DNA of 64,000 nucleotides, taken from assembly GCF_001542405.1 (NCBI RefSeq), contig NZ_LNCD01000082.1:1-64000 (forward strand). The letters run 5' to 3'. The position numbers were made by a program, and so were the translations under genes. A model generated the notes under the pieces. It was not told the origin of the DNA and made no database searches. It saw nothing but the letters and a program-made list of their open reading frames with translations. Below are positions 33,841 to 44,224 of this stretch, piece by piece (positions within the stretch are counted from its first letter, which is position 1; each line of letters begins with the position of its first letter). This stretch comes from Rhizobium altiplani (lineage in GTDB: Bacteria > Pseudomonadota > Alphaproteobacteria > Rhizobiales > Rhizobiaceae).

Positions 33841-36441
33841 ATGACGAGACCGCGTCAGGCCGACGATTATAGCGAACCGCTCTTGGACCGCGGGGGCCGC
33901 ACGGGAACGGCTTTGCGGATCATCCTGCTGGCCCTTGTGCTGATCGGCGCAGCCGCGGCGTTCGTCGTTTTCAAGAGTTCTCTCGACAACGAAATGGTGC
34001 TCGGCGTTCTCGGCGTGCTTGCCATGGTCGGGATCTTCTTCCTCGTGTCGTCGGTGATCGGCTTTATCGAAGTCATGCCGCAGCGGCAGTCCGACAGCCT
34101 GGCGCGGGCATTTTTGAACAGTCACCCCGACGGCTCTCTCATCACCGACGACAAAGGCCGTATCGTTTATGCGAATGCGGCCTATGGCGAGTTGACGGGC
34201 GCTCGCAAGTCAACTGAAGTTCAGACGCTCGAAGCGCTGCTGTCGCGTCATCGGGAATCGAACGAGGCGCTCTATCGCCTTTCCAACGGGCTTCGCGAAG
34301 GCCGGGAGGGGAGCGAAGAATTCCGGCTGCTGCGGTCCCTGGGCCCCTCGACAAACGGTTCCGGAGCGCATTGGTACCGCCTGAAAGCACGGACCCTGCA
34401 GAGCGAGGAGATCGGACGCAAGCCGCTCCACATCTGGCAGATCAGCGACATTACCTCCGAGCGCGACGATCAGGAGCGGTTCTTCAAGGAACTGCAGAAT
34501 GCGATCGACTATCTCGACCACGCACCAGCCGGGTTCTTTTCGGCCGGCCGCAAGGGAGAGATCTTCTACCTCAACGCAACGCTGGCGGAATGGCTTGGCA
34601 TCGATCTTACCAAGTTCGTTCCGGGTTCGGTCACGATCGGCGATTTTGTCGCGGGCGAGGGGCTTGCGCTTATTCAGTCGGTGCAGGCCGATCCGGGCCT
34701 GAAAAAGACGGTGACGCTCGATCTCGACTTGAAGAAGATGAACGGCCAGAGCCTGCCGGCGCAGATCGTCCACAGCGTGACGTCAATGCGCGATGGCGCT
34801 CCTGGAGAGAGCCGGTCGATCGTACTGACGCGGCAGAAGAGCGGCGAGAACGATCAGTCCGCCTCGGCGGCTGCGATGCGATTCACCCGCTTTTTCAACA
34901 ACACGCCGATGGCGATTGCCTCGGTGGATGGGGCAGGCAGGATCCTGCGAACCAATGCCCCATTCCTGAAGCTGTTTTCGGGTATCGTTTCCCGAGACGA
35001 TGTCGAGAACGGCGCACTGCTCGAAGTCATTGTGCAGGACAGCGACAAATCCAAACTGCAGCAGGCGCTCGCGGCGGCGAAGGACCGCCAGGGCGATATC
35101 CCGCCGATCGATTCGCGCACGCCGACCGATGAAGCACGCCATTTCCGCTTCTACGTCAACGCGGTGATCGACCAGAGCGACGAGACGCCGGAAGAGGCGG
35201 CGATTGTCTATGCCGTCGAGGTGACTGAGCAGAAGGCGCTCGAAGCGCAGATGGCGCAGACGCAGAAGATGAATGCGGTCGGCACACTCGCGGGCGGGAT
35301 CGCGCACGACTTCAACAACGTCCTGACCGCGATCCTGCTGTCCTCCGATCATCTGCTGCTGCAGGCCCGGCCGGCGGACCCTGGCTTTGCGGATCTGATG
35401 GAAATCAAGCGCAACGCCAATCGCGCGGCCGTGCTCGTGCGGCAACTGCTGGCGTTCTCGCGCAAGCAAACGATGCGGCCGACGGTGCTCAATCTCACCG
35501 ATGTGGTTGGCGACCTCAGGATGCTGGTCGATCGCCTGCTGTCCGGTACCAACGTAAAGCTCGACGTCGAGTATGGCCGTGATCTCTGGCCTGTGAAGAC
35601 CGACCTGTCGCAGTTCGAGCAGGTGCTGATAAACCTCTGCGTCAACGCGCGAGATGCGATGCCGCAGGGCGGGAAGCTGACGCTTCGCACGAAGAACGTG
35701 ACGGCGGCAGAGGTGGCGGCTTTCAACTATTCCTACATGCCGCATGAGGACATGGTCCTCATCGAGGTCTCGGACAACGGGACCGGCATTGCGCCTGAGA
35801 TCATGGACAAGATTTTCGAGCCCTTCTTCACGACGAAAGAAGTGGGCAAGGGAACGGGCCTTGGCCTCGCGATGGTTTACGGCATCGTCAAGCAATCGGG
35901 CGGCTACATTCAGCCGGAGTCGGAAGTTGGCAAAGGCACGACGTTCCGCGTCTTCCTGCCGCGCCACATTGTCGAGCCAGCGGTTGCCGCGGAAGGCGAT
36001 GCCGTCACGCCTACTATCGGCACACCTGCGGAACAGGCGCCCACCGCGGTGGAGCAGCCCGAGGATCTGACAGGCTCGGCTGTGATCCTGCTGGTCGAGG
36101 ATGAGGAAGCGGTGCGTCGCGGCGGCAAGCGCATGCTTGAGACGCGCGGCTATACAGTTTACGAGGCCGGGTCCGGCGTCGAGGCGCTCGATATCATGGA
36201 CGAGCTCGCGGGTAAGGTCGACATTGTCGTTTCGGATGTCGTGATGCCGGAGATGGATGGTCCATCGCTGCTGCGCGAACTGCGCAAGAACTATCCGAAC
36301 CTGAAATTCATCTTCGTTTCAGGCTATGCCGAAGACGCGTTTGCCCGCAACCTGCCGCCGGATTCCAAGTTCGGCTTCCTGCCGAAGCCGTTCTCCCTCA
36401 AGCAGCTTGCCGTCGTCGTCAAGGAGACGCTGGACAGTTAA
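33841..36441 (+). CDS. cckA: Hybrid sensor histidine kinase CckA
   Basis: CckA is the essential cell-cycle kinase/phosphatase that feeds phosphate through ChpT to CtrA and CpdR. The 866-residue protein has two membrane segments (about 22-42 and 55-77), PAS-like domains (about 85-190, 210-310 and 345-450), then HisKA with the phospho-His489 in GGIAHDFNNVLTAIL. The ATPase domain shows NLCVNARDAMPQGG and GTGLGLAMVYGIVKQSGG. The C-terminal receiver has Asp799 in VVSDVVMPEMDGP. This is the standard CckA layout, and dksA nearby matches the rhizobial order as I recall it. A TTAA-containing stretch at 33669-33680 upstream could be a CtrA half-site, but it is weak. Confidence 0.95.
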   Translation: MTRPRQADDYSEPLLDRGGRTGTALRIILLALVLIGAAAAFVVFKSSLDNEMVLGVLGVLAMVGIFFLVSSVIGFIEVMPQRQSDSLARAFLNSHPDGSLITDDKGRIVYANAAYGELTGARKSTEVQTLEALLSRHRESNEALYRLSNGLREGREGSEEFRLLRSLGPSTNGSGAHWYRLKARTLQSEEIGRKPLHIWQISDITSERDDQERFFKELQNAIDYLDHAPAGFFSAGRKGEIFYLNATLAEWLGIDLTKFVPGSVTIGDFVAGEGLALIQSVQADPGLKKTVTLDLDLKKMNGQSLPAQIVHSVTSMRDGAPGESRSIVLTRQKSGENDQSASAAAMRFTRFFNNTPMAIASVDGAGRILRTNAPFLKLFSGIVSRDDVENGALLEVIVQDSDKSKLQQALAAAKDRQGDIPPIDSRTPTDEARHFRFYVNAVIDQSDETPEEAAIVYAVEVTEQKALEAQMAQTQKMNAVGTLAGGIAHDFNNVLTAILLSSDHLLLQARPADPGFADLMEIKRNANRAAVLVRQLLAFSRKQTMRPTVLNLTDVVGDLRMLVDRLLSGTNVKLDVEYGRDLWPVKTDLSQFEQVLINLCVNARDAMPQGGKLTLRTKNVTAAEVAAFNYSYMPHEDMVLIEVSDNGTGIAPEIMDKIFEPFFTTKEVGKGTGLGLAMVYGIVKQSGGYIQPESEVGKGTTFRVFLPRHIVEPAVAAEGDAVTPTIGTPAEQAPTAVEQPEDLTGSAVILLVEDEEAVRRGGKRMLETRGYTVYEAGSGVEALDIMDELAGKVDIVVSDVVMPEMDGPSLLRELRKNYPNLKFIFVSGYAEDAFARNLPPDSKFGFLPKPFSLKQLAVVVKETLDS

Positions 36442-36464
36442 GGGGCGCCGCAGCGCCCCTTCTT
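36440..36464. terminator. Terminator hairpin after cckA
   Basis: AAGGGGCGC (36440-36448) pairs with GCGCCCCTT (36453-36461) around CGCA and is followed by TCTT. It overlaps the cckA stop codon and sits between two convergent genes. Confidence 0.75.
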
Positions 36465-36469
36465 CAAAC

Positions 36470-37396
36470 TCAGCCAGCCAGCGCGACGGCAATTTCTGCC
36501 GCGAGTCGAGCATTGTTTTCCACCAACGCAATGTTGGTCTTTAGGCTCTGGCCGTCGGTCAGGTCGAAGATCGTGCTGAGCAGGTAAGGGGTTACTTCCT
36601 TGCCGCTGATTTCGTCGCGCTCGGCGCTGTCGAGGGCGCGCTCGATATAGATTTCCATTTCCTCGCGGGGGATCTCGTCTGCCTCCGGCACCGGATTGGC
36701 AATGAGCATGCCGCCGTCAATGCCGAGCTGCTCACGTACAGTCTGGAAGTTGGCGATGGCAGCCGGGCTGTTCAGCGTCAGCGGACTGCGCAATCCGGAC
36801 GAGCGTGACCAGAAGGCCGGGAATTCCTCGCTCTCGTAGGTGACGACAGGCACGCCCGCGGTCTCCAGGACTTCAAGGGTCTTCGGTATATCGAGGATCG
36901 CCTTGGCGCCGGCACAAACGACGATGACGCTGGTGCGGCCCAGTTCCTCGAGGTCAGCGGAGATATCGAAGCTTTCTTCCGCGCCGCGGTGGACGCCACC
37001 GATGCCACCCGTTGCAAAGACCTTGATGCCGGCACGCTCGGCGGCGATCATCGTTGCTGCGACGGTCGTTGCGCCGTGACGGCGCTCGGCGATCGCAAAG
37101 GCGAGATCGGCGCGCGAAACCTTGAGGACGTCCTTGGCCTGCGCCAATTGCTCCAACTGGTCGGATTCGAGGCCGATATGCAGCGTACCGTGAATGACCG
37201 CGATGGTGGCTGGGACCGCGCCCTGCTCACGAATGAGCGCCTCGACGCTGCGGGCCATCTCGATGTTGCCAGGGTAGGGCATGCCATGGGTGATGATGGT
37301 CGATTCAAGCGCCACGATCGGCGCGCCGCGCTGCTTGGCGCTTGCGACTTCCTTGGAGTAGGCGATCGGCAGGAGGGGGGAGATCGGTTTCGTCAT
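36470..37396 (-). CDS. psuG: Pseudouridine-5'-phosphate glycosidase PsuG
   Basis: It splits pseudouridine 5'-phosphate into uracil and ribose 5-phosphate. The 308-residue protein has the IndA/PsuG signatures VALESTIITHGMPYPGN, RADLAFAIAERRHGATTVAA, FATGGIGGVHRGAEESFDIS and VVCAGAKAILDIPKTLE. The ATG at 37396 starts it in the usual place. An ATG at 37408 is also possible. It lies just after psuK on the same strand, only about 28 bases apart, so the two form one operon in the order kinase then glycosidase. Confidence 0.95.
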   Translation of the reverse strand: MTKPISPLLPIAYSKEVASAKQRGAPIVALESTIITHGMPYPGNIEMARSVEALIREQGAVPATIAVIHGTLHIGLESDQLEQLAQAKDVLKVSRADLAFAIAERRHGATTVAATMIAAERAGIKVFATGGIGGVHRGAEESFDISADLEELGRTSVIVVCAGAKAILDIPKTLEVLETAGVPVVTYESEEFPAFWSRSSGLRSPLTLNSPAAIANFQTVREQLGIDGGMLIANPVPEADEIPREEMEIYIERALDSAERDEISGKEVTPYLLSTIFDLTDGQSLKTNIALVENNARLAAEIAVALAG

Positions 37397-37424
37397 TGTC
37401 GCTTCCATTTCATCGGTATTGCCT

Positions 37425-38369
37425 TCAATGCAAAATTCTCGCCGGCGGAACAAGGGAAAGTGTCTCCCTCACGAGATCTGGGGAGAGGTTTTCATTGACG
37501 GCATGCGGCGATTGTACGGTAAGTGCCGCGGCCGCGGCGCCCTCCCTGATGGCATCGGCCAAGGAAATTCCACGCATCAATCCGGAGATAACGCCGGCTG
37601 CAAGCGAGTCACCCGCACCGGTGACATCCGCGACATCTTCGAGGTTTGCCGGCTGCTGGGCAACAACATGGCGATCCGCGAAGGCGATCAGCTCGCGTTG
37701 GCCGCGGGTGACGACGCCACCGCGTAAACCGATGTCACCCAGCAGTGACGGCCAGTGCGCGGGATCGTTTGGGCGCTCGCCGCTCAATGCGGCAGCCTCG
37801 GCCTCGTTGAGGAAAAGATAGTCGATCCCTTCGATGCATGGTTTGAGCTTGAGGGCCTTCGCGGGCGAGATGGCGATCGCGCCCACCGGCTTGCCGAGAG
37901 CTTTTGCGCGCTCGACGATCGATGCCAGCGTCTCTGCCGGCAGGTTGGCATCAATGAGAATGAAATCGGTGGCGGCAAAGGCGTCACGTACGGCACGGAT
38001 CGAAAGGCGCCGCGGCACAAACATCCGATAGAGATCCATGTCGGCAAGCGCAATCACGAGGTTTCCGTCGTTCTCGATGATTGCGGTGTAACTCGGCGTC
38101 TTCCGATCCAGGAAAATGAAGGGGCGATCATGAACCCCAGCGAAGTCGGCCGCCTCGCCGACCATCTCGCCGATCGGATCGCCGCCACGCGGTGAAATCA
38201 TCGTCACATCGAAGCCCAACCTGGCAAGGTTGCGCGCCGCATTGAAGCCGCCGCCGCCCGGCTCCTCAAACCATGAGCCTGGATTGCTGGCGCCTGGCAC
38301 GGTGTCACCTGAGATGCGTCCGCGCCTGTCGATGTGGGCTCCGCCGAGGACAAGAATCTTCCGCTTCAT
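37425..38369 (-). CDS. psuK: PfkB-family kinase, probable pseudouridine kinase PsuK
   Basis: A 314-residue ribokinase-family sugar kinase. It shows ILVLGGAHIDRRGRISG, the first substrate motif GGGGFNAARNLARLG, and the second signature ADVTGAGDSLAAGVISGL with the catalytic Asp. The substrate is inferred from psuG next door: phosphorylation of pseudouridine to give the glycosidase substrate. The ATG at 38369 is preferred. The frame extends to 38465, but only ATG 38369 has a GGGA-type site. The gene is divergent from recA, and its promoter region overlaps the recA regulatory region. Confidence 0.88.
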   Translation of the reverse strand: MKRKILVLGGAHIDRRGRISGDTVPGASNPGSWFEEPGGGGFNAARNLARLGFDVTMISPRGGDPIGEMVGEAADFAGVHDRPFIFLDRKTPSYTAIIENDGNLVIALADMDLYRMFVPRRLSIRAVRDAFAATDFILIDANLPAETLASIVERAKALGKPVGAIAISPAKALKLKPCIEGIDYLFLNEAEAAALSGERPNDPAHWPSLLGDIGLRGGVVTRGQRELIAFADRHVVAQQPANLEDVADVTGAGDSLAAGVISGLMRGISLADAIREGAAAAALTVQSPHAVNENLSPDLVRETLSLVPPARILH

Positions 38370-38467
38370 TTCATCGTCCCGCATGGTCGAAAGATACGAA
38401 TCGTCCTGCCGCCGCTGGTCGGCTGGCGACCAGAGCGCTATATCTAAGCCGTTGCATTCCATCACGA

Positions 38468-38482
38468 AAACAAATGTAGAAC
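38468..38482 (+). promoter_or_regulatory. Possible second LexA (SOS) box between psuK and recA
   Basis: AAAC-N7-GAAC (38468-38482) differs from the alphaproteobacterial LexA consensus GAAC-N7-GAAC at one position. It lies about 130 bases before recA and closer to psuK, so its target is unclear. Confidence 0.4.
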
Positions 38483-38524
38483 ACTGGCAATTTTACCTTT
38501 TTGTTTCAATTATTTGCACCCAGC

Positions 38525-38553
38525 TTGCGCAATGAGAACAAATGCGGTACAAA
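38525..38553 (+). promoter_or_regulatory. recA promoter with embedded SOS box
   Basis: TTGCGC (38525-38530) and TACAAA (38548-38553) are 17 bases apart, a good sigma-70 pair. Within it, GAAC-N7-GTAC (38536-38550) matches the alphaproteobacterial LexA box, overlapping spacer and -10. LexA bound here would block RNA polymerase until DNA damage. Confidence 0.75.
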
Positions 38554-38609
38554 ATCGCCATCGCTGGCGACATTGCTTGAGCGGCTTCAATAACCTAAAG
38601 GTGGATCGA

Positions 38610-39698
<1,089 letters not shown>

Positions 39699-39723
39699 TT
39701 TGCCTGACGGTTTCCCAGAGTTC

Positions 39724-39767
39724 AAAACCGGTCGCATTCCTAATGAGATTGCGGCCGGTTTTGTTTG
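39724..39767 (+). terminator. Rho-independent terminator after recA
   Basis: AAAACCGGTCGCA pairs with TGCGGCCGGTTTT over 13 positions (one G-T pair), followed by TTTTGTTTG. Confidence 0.9.
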
Positions 39768-39852
39768 TCTGCTGGACAGTGGTTAAGGCGAGCGATAAAA
39801 GCCACTGGATTTAAGTTTTGACCTGCCTTCCGGCAGCATTGAAGGGCATAGC

Positions 39853-42513
39853 ATGAGCGGTGTGAATGATATCCGGTCGACCTTCCTCGACTACTTCAAG
39901 AAGAACGGCCACGAAATCGTTCCGTCGAGCCCGCTGGTGCCGCGCAACGATCCGACGCTGATGTTCACCAATGCCGGCATGGTGCAGTTCAAGAACGTTT
40001 TCACCGGTCTGGAGCAGCGTCCATACAAGACGGCCTCGACAGCGCAGAAGTGCGTCCGCGCCGGCGGCAAGCATAACGACCTTGATAACGTTGGCTACAC
40101 CGCACGCCACCACACCTTCTTCGAGATGCTCGGCAACTTCTCATTCGGCGATTACTTCAAGGAGCGGGCGATCGAGCTTGCCTGGAACCTGATCACCAAG
40201 GAATTTGCGCTCGACGCCAAGCGGCTGCTGGTCACCGTCTATCACACGGATGATGAGGCCTTTAACCTCTGGAAGAAGATCGCAGGCCTGCCGGACGAGA
40301 AGATCATCCGTATTCCCACCAGCGACAATTTCTGGGCGATGGGTGATACCGGCCCGTGCGGCCCATGCTCGGAAATCTTCTACGACCACGGCGCTCACAT
40401 CTGGGGCGGCCCTCCCGGTTCGCCGGAGGAAGATGGTGACCGCTTCATCGAGATCTGGAACCTCGTCTTCATGCAGTACGAGCAGGTCACGAAGGAAGAG
40501 CGCATCGACCTTCCGCGTCCGTCGATCGATACCGGTATGGGACTGGAGCGCGTCGCGGCCGTTCTGCAGGGCAAGCACGATAACTACGACATCGACCTGT
40601 TCCGTGCCCTGATCGAGGCTTCCGAGGAGGTCACGGGTGTGAGGGCCGAGGGCGAGCGCCGTGCGAGCCACCGTGTCATCACCGACCACCTGCGCTCCTC
40701 TGCGTTCCTGATTGCCGATGGCGTGTTGCCGTCCAACGAAGGCCGCGGCTACGTGCTTCGCCGCATCATGCGCCGCGCAATGCGCCACGCCGAGCTCCTG
40801 GGTGCCAAGGAACCGATGATCTGGAAGCTGTTGCCGACGCTCGTTCAGGAGATGGGTCGCGCCTATCCGGAGCTGGTGCGTGCGGAATCGCTGATCTCCG
40901 AGACGCTGAAGCTGGAGGAAACTCGCTTCCGCAAGACGCTGGAGCGTGGTCTTTCACTGCTTTCCGATGCAACGACGACGCTCGGCAAGGGCGACATGCT
41001 CGACGGCGAAACCGCGTTCAAGCTTTACGACACCTATGGCTTCCCACTCGATCTGACGCAGGATGCGCTGCGCGCCCGCGAAATCGGCGTCGACATATCA
41101 GGCTTTACGGACGCCATGGAACGCCAGAAGGCCGAGGCGCGCTCGCACTGGGCCGGCTCCGGCGACAAGGCTACCGAGACGATCTGGTTTGAACTCAAGG
41201 AAAAGCACGGCGCGTCCGAGTTCCTCGGCTACGACACTGAGACCGCAGAAGGCGTTGTTCAGGCCATCGTGAAGGACGGTGCCGCGGTCGATGCTGCGTC
41301 GGCCGGCGACAAGGTTCAGATCGTCGTCAACCAAACGCCGTTCTACGGCGAGTCCGGCGGCCAGATGGGCGATACCGGTATCATCACCTCCGATACCGCA
41401 AAGGTTGAAATCACCGACACCCAGAAGAAGGGCGAGGGCCTCTTCGTCCACATCGGCATTGTTGTCGAGGGCACAGTGAAGGCCGGCGAGCCGGTTGCGT
41501 TGACGGTCGACCATGCGCGCCGTTCGCGTCTGCGCGCGAACCACTCCGCCACCCACTTGCTGCACGAGGCGCTGCGCGAAGTGTTGGGCACGCATGTGGC
41601 TCAGAAGGGCTCGCTCGTTGCGCCCGAGCGCCTGCGCTTCGACGTTTCGCATCCAAAGCCGATGACGGCCGACGAGCTGAAGGTCGTCGAGGACATGGCG
41701 AACGAGATCGTGTTGCAGAATTCACCAGTCTCGACGCGCCTGATGAGCGTCGATGACGCGATCTCGGAAGGCGCCATGGCGCTGTTCGGCGAAAAATACG
41801 GTGACGAGGTCCGCGTCGTGGCCATGGGCCAGGGCGTGCGCGGCGCAAAGGCCGGCAAGGCCTATTCGATCGAACTTTGCGGCGGCACGCATGTCGGCGC
41901 GACCGGTCAGATCGGGCTGATCCGCATTCTCGGCGAAAGCGCGGTAGGCGCCGGCGTGCGTCGTATCGAGGCGGTCACCGGCGAATCTGCGCGCGAATAC
42001 CTGGCGGAACAGGACGAGCGCGTCAAATCGCTCGCAACGTCGCTGAAGGTGCAGCCGGCCGATGTTCTTGCTCGCGTTGAGGCGCTGGTGGACGAACGCC
42101 GGAAGCTCGAGCGTGAGCTGGCCGATGCGAAACGCAAGCTTGCGATGGGCGGAGGGCAGGGCGGCCCTGCCGATGCGGTTCGTGATGTTGCCGGCGTTAA
42201 GTTCCTCGGCAAGGCAATTTCCGGAGTCGATCCCAAGGACCTCAAGGGCTTGGCCGATGATGGCAAGGCAAGCCTCGGTTCCGGTGTCGTCGCGCTGATC
42301 GGCGTCGCCGAAGACGGCAAGGCGAGCGCAGTGGTTGCCGTGACCCCGGATCTGACGAGCCGGTTCAGCGCCGTCGATCTCGTGCGCGTTGCATCGGCGG
42401 CTCTTGGGGGCAAAGGTGGCGGCGGTCGTCCCGATATGGCCCAGGCCGGTGGTCCGGATGGGACGAAGGCTGATGAAGCCATTGAGGCCGTTGCGGTCGC
42501 ACTGGCAAGCTGA
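39853..42513 (+). CDS. alaS: Alanyl-tRNA synthetase AlaS
   Basis: It charges tRNA-Ala with alanine and edits mischarged Ser and Gly. The 886-residue protein is of normal length. The class II catalytic core (about 1-250) has TFLDYFKKNGHEIVPSSPLV, GKHNDLDNVGYTARHHTFFE and GMGLERVAAVL. The editing domain carries the zinc site HxxxH in NHSATHLLHEAL and Cys/His in CGGTHVG. The C-terminal helical region and C-Ala domain (about 730-886) end with GGRPDMAQAGG. The ATG at 39853 fits the family. The gene lies between the recA terminator and its own terminator, so it is transcribed alone. Confidence 0.98.
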   Translation: MSGVNDIRSTFLDYFKKNGHEIVPSSPLVPRNDPTLMFTNAGMVQFKNVFTGLEQRPYKTASTAQKCVRAGGKHNDLDNVGYTARHHTFFEMLGNFSFGDYFKERAIELAWNLITKEFALDAKRLLVTVYHTDDEAFNLWKKIAGLPDEKIIRIPTSDNFWAMGDTGPCGPCSEIFYDHGAHIWGGPPGSPEEDGDRFIEIWNLVFMQYEQVTKEERIDLPRPSIDTGMGLERVAAVLQGKHDNYDIDLFRALIEASEEVTGVRAEGERRASHRVITDHLRSSAFLIADGVLPSNEGRGYVLRRIMRRAMRHAELLGAKEPMIWKLLPTLVQEMGRAYPELVRAESLISETLKLEETRFRKTLERGLSLLSDATTTLGKGDMLDGETAFKLYDTYGFPLDLTQDALRAREIGVDISGFTDAMERQKAEARSHWAGSGDKATETIWFELKEKHGASEFLGYDTETAEGVVQAIVKDGAAVDAASAGDKVQIVVNQTPFYGESGGQMGDTGIITSDTAKVEITDTQKKGEGLFVHIGIVVEGTVKAGEPVALTVDHARRSRLRANHSATHLLHEALREVLGTHVAQKGSLVAPERLRFDVSHPKPMTADELKVVEDMANEIVLQNSPVSTRLMSVDDAISEGAMALFGEKYGDEVRVVAMGQGVRGAKAGKAYSIELCGGTHVGATGQIGLIRILGESAVGAGVRRIEAVTGESAREYLAEQDERVKSLATSLKVQPADVLARVEALVDERRKLERELADAKRKLAMGGGQGGPADAVRDVAGVKFLGKAISGVDPKDLKGLADDGKASLGSGVVALIGVAEDGKASAVVAVTPDLTSRFSAVDLVRVASAALGGKGGGGRPDMAQAGGPDGTKADEAIEAVAVALAS

Positions 42514-42542
42514 GCGAATTGAAGTTTGTAAAGGTCTTAGAG

Positions 42543-42572
42543 AGGCGGGGCTGGTCCCCGCCTTTTTCTTTG
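42543..42572 (+). terminator. Rho-independent terminator after alaS
   Basis: AGGCGGGG (42543-42550) pairs with CCCCGCCT (42556-42563), followed by TTTTTCTTT. Confidence 0.92.
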
Positions 42573-42652
42573 CGGATTCGCCAAAGTCCGCAGGATTTGT
42601 CAAACCGGGCTATGGTTTTCTGCAGCCGATCGATTTGCAGGAGGTTTTGACA

Positions 42653-43504
42653 ATGAACGGCGAAACGGCATGGGCGCTCTACGAGAACCGTCTCAGACGG
42701 GTATCAGCCTATATCCATGATCATCTCGACGAAGAACTCGACATGGATAAACTTGCCGGGATCGCCTGCATGTCGAGCTACCACTGGCATCGGATCTATC
42801 ACGCGATTTTCGGCGAGACACTCGCGGCGACAGTCAAGCGATTAAGGCTGCATCGTGCAGCCGGCGACATGGTTCGCACGGATCTTTCTGTCGGGGAGAT
42901 AGCAAAGCGATCAGGCTATCCCAACCTCCAGTCTTTCAACCGTATCTTCAAATCGGTCTATGGCATGCCGCCAGGTCAGTACAGGAAAGAGGGAAGCCAT
43001 AAAGCCTTTGAACCCTCACCTAACGGAAAGACTGCAGCGATGTTCGACGTTACCCTACGGAAGATTGAGCCAATTCAATTGCTCGGAGTGCCGCACACCG
43101 GCTCGTACATGCAGATCGGCAAGGCGTTCGAGACCTTGTTCGGCACGCTCTATGCGCGCGGGCTTGCCAAGCCGACGATGCGGATGATCGGTGTTTATCT
43201 GGATGATCCCGATATCGTGCCGCCCGAGAAGCTGCGCTCGATCGCATGTGTGACTACGGACGGCGAGGTTGTCGCGACGGCGCCGTTCGAAGCGCGGATG
43301 CTCGACGGAGGCGAGTATGCCGTACTGCGTCACAAGGGGCCTTATGCAGACATGCACAAGGCTTACCAGTGGCTTTATGCGGAATGGTTGCCCGCCTCGG
43401 GTCGGCAGCTTCGCGACAGTGTGATGTTCGAGGAATACCTCAACAACCCACGTGAGGTTCCGCCGACCGAGCTCTTGACCGATATCTACATGGCGCTTGC
43501 CTGA
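42653..43504 (+). CDS. AraC-family regulator with GyrI-like effector domain
   Basis: A 283-residue transcription factor. Two AraC helix-turn-helix units fill about residues 8-110 (MDKLAGIACMSSYHWHRIYH and SVGEIAKRSGYPNLQSFNRI). A GyrI-like small-molecule-binding domain follows (about 125-283; FEARMLDGGEYAVLRHKGPY). This is the layout of Rob/SoxS-like multidrug-sensing regulators. The ATG at 42653 has AGGAGG in front of it. An upstream open frame from 42389 runs inside alaS and is not used. The gene ends 11 bases before the end of the convergent glutathione transferase gene. Target genes are unknown. Confidence 0.9.
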   Translation: MNGETAWALYENRLRRVSAYIHDHLDEELDMDKLAGIACMSSYHWHRIYHAIFGETLAATVKRLRLHRAAGDMVRTDLSVGEIAKRSGYPNLQSFNRIFKSVYGMPPGQYRKEGSHKAFEPSPNGKTAAMFDVTLRKIEPIQLLGVPHTGSYMQIGKAFETLFGTLYARGLAKPTMRMIGVYLDDPDIVPPEKLRSIACVTTDGEVVATAPFEARMLDGGEYAVLRHKGPYADMHKAYQWLYAEWLPASGRQLRDSVMFEEYLNNPREVPPTELLTDIYMALA

Positions 43505-43515
43505 GCGACCTGTTT

Positions 43516-44136
43516 CTACTGGGCAGCCTTCATGGCTTCGTCATCGATCGCGGTGGCACGCTTGTAGGCCGGGCGATCGGAGATGCGGCCGAGATAGTTG
43601 AGGAACGCTGGGCGCTTTTCAAGCGTACCTGTGCTCATGCCCCAGCCAATATGGGAGCCGACGTAAACATCGGCTCCCGTGAAACGATTGCCGGCAACGT
43701 AAGGTGTCGCACTGACGGCGCCTTCAAGCGCGTTCATCACGTCGGCGAAACTGCCATATCCCGCCATCCGGGCTTTGTCTGGTGGCGTCTCGAAGCCCAA
43801 TGCCTTGTTGGTCGCCGCTGCCTCCAGCGGTCCGGCGGTAAAGAACATCCAGCGGTAGTAGCTGCCGCGTTCATCTGATGTTGGAGCGAGCCCGGCTTCG
43901 GGGAAGGTCTCAGCGAGGTAGGCGCAGATCGCTGCGCACTCAGTCACGATCGTTTTTCCATGTCTGATGGCCGGGACCTTTCCCATCGGGTTGACGGCGA
44001 GATATTCAGGCGCCTTCATCGTTCCGCCGAAGGTCATGATCTCTGTTTTGTACGGTACGCCTGTCTCTTCCAGCATCCAGCGGGCGATGCGGCCGCGCGA
44101 CATGGGGTTCGTATAAAATACCAGTTCGTCTGCCAT
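43516..44136 (-). CDS. Glutathione S-transferase family protein
   Basis: A 206-residue protein with the thioredoxin-like GST N-terminal domain (LVFYTNPMSRGRIARWMLEE, then NPMGKVPAIRHGKTIVTECA, the glutathione-binding SNAIL-like region) and the helical C-terminal domain (about 90-206). Ser9 or Arg11 may activate glutathione, as in the beta and related classes. The substrate is unknown. The ATG at 44136 stands behind AGGAGGA, a strong ribosome binding site, so the longer frame to 44211 is not used. The next gene upstream on the same strand is the GNAT gene, about 90 bases away. Confidence 0.9.
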   Translation of the reverse strand: MADELVFYTNPMSRGRIARWMLEETGVPYKTEIMTFGGTMKAPEYLAVNPMGKVPAIRHGKTIVTECAAICAYLAETFPEAGLAPTSDERGSYYRWMFFTAGPLEAAATNKALGFETPPDKARMAGYGSFADVMNALEGAVSATPYVAGNRFTGADVYVGSHIGWGMSTGTLEKRPAFLNYLGRISDRPAYKRATAIDDEAMKAAQ

Positions 44137-44224
44137 GAACTCCTCCTCGTTTGCTGAATGCAGCGTATCAAGTCCGCCATCAGGGACATAGGACAGAGAG
44201 GTCCGGCGCAAAGGCCCTAACTAT

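Noticed and set aside
34783..35967. 394-residue minus-strand frame opposite cckA
   Set aside because: Shadow of a conserved kinase gene, with no motifs or start signals.
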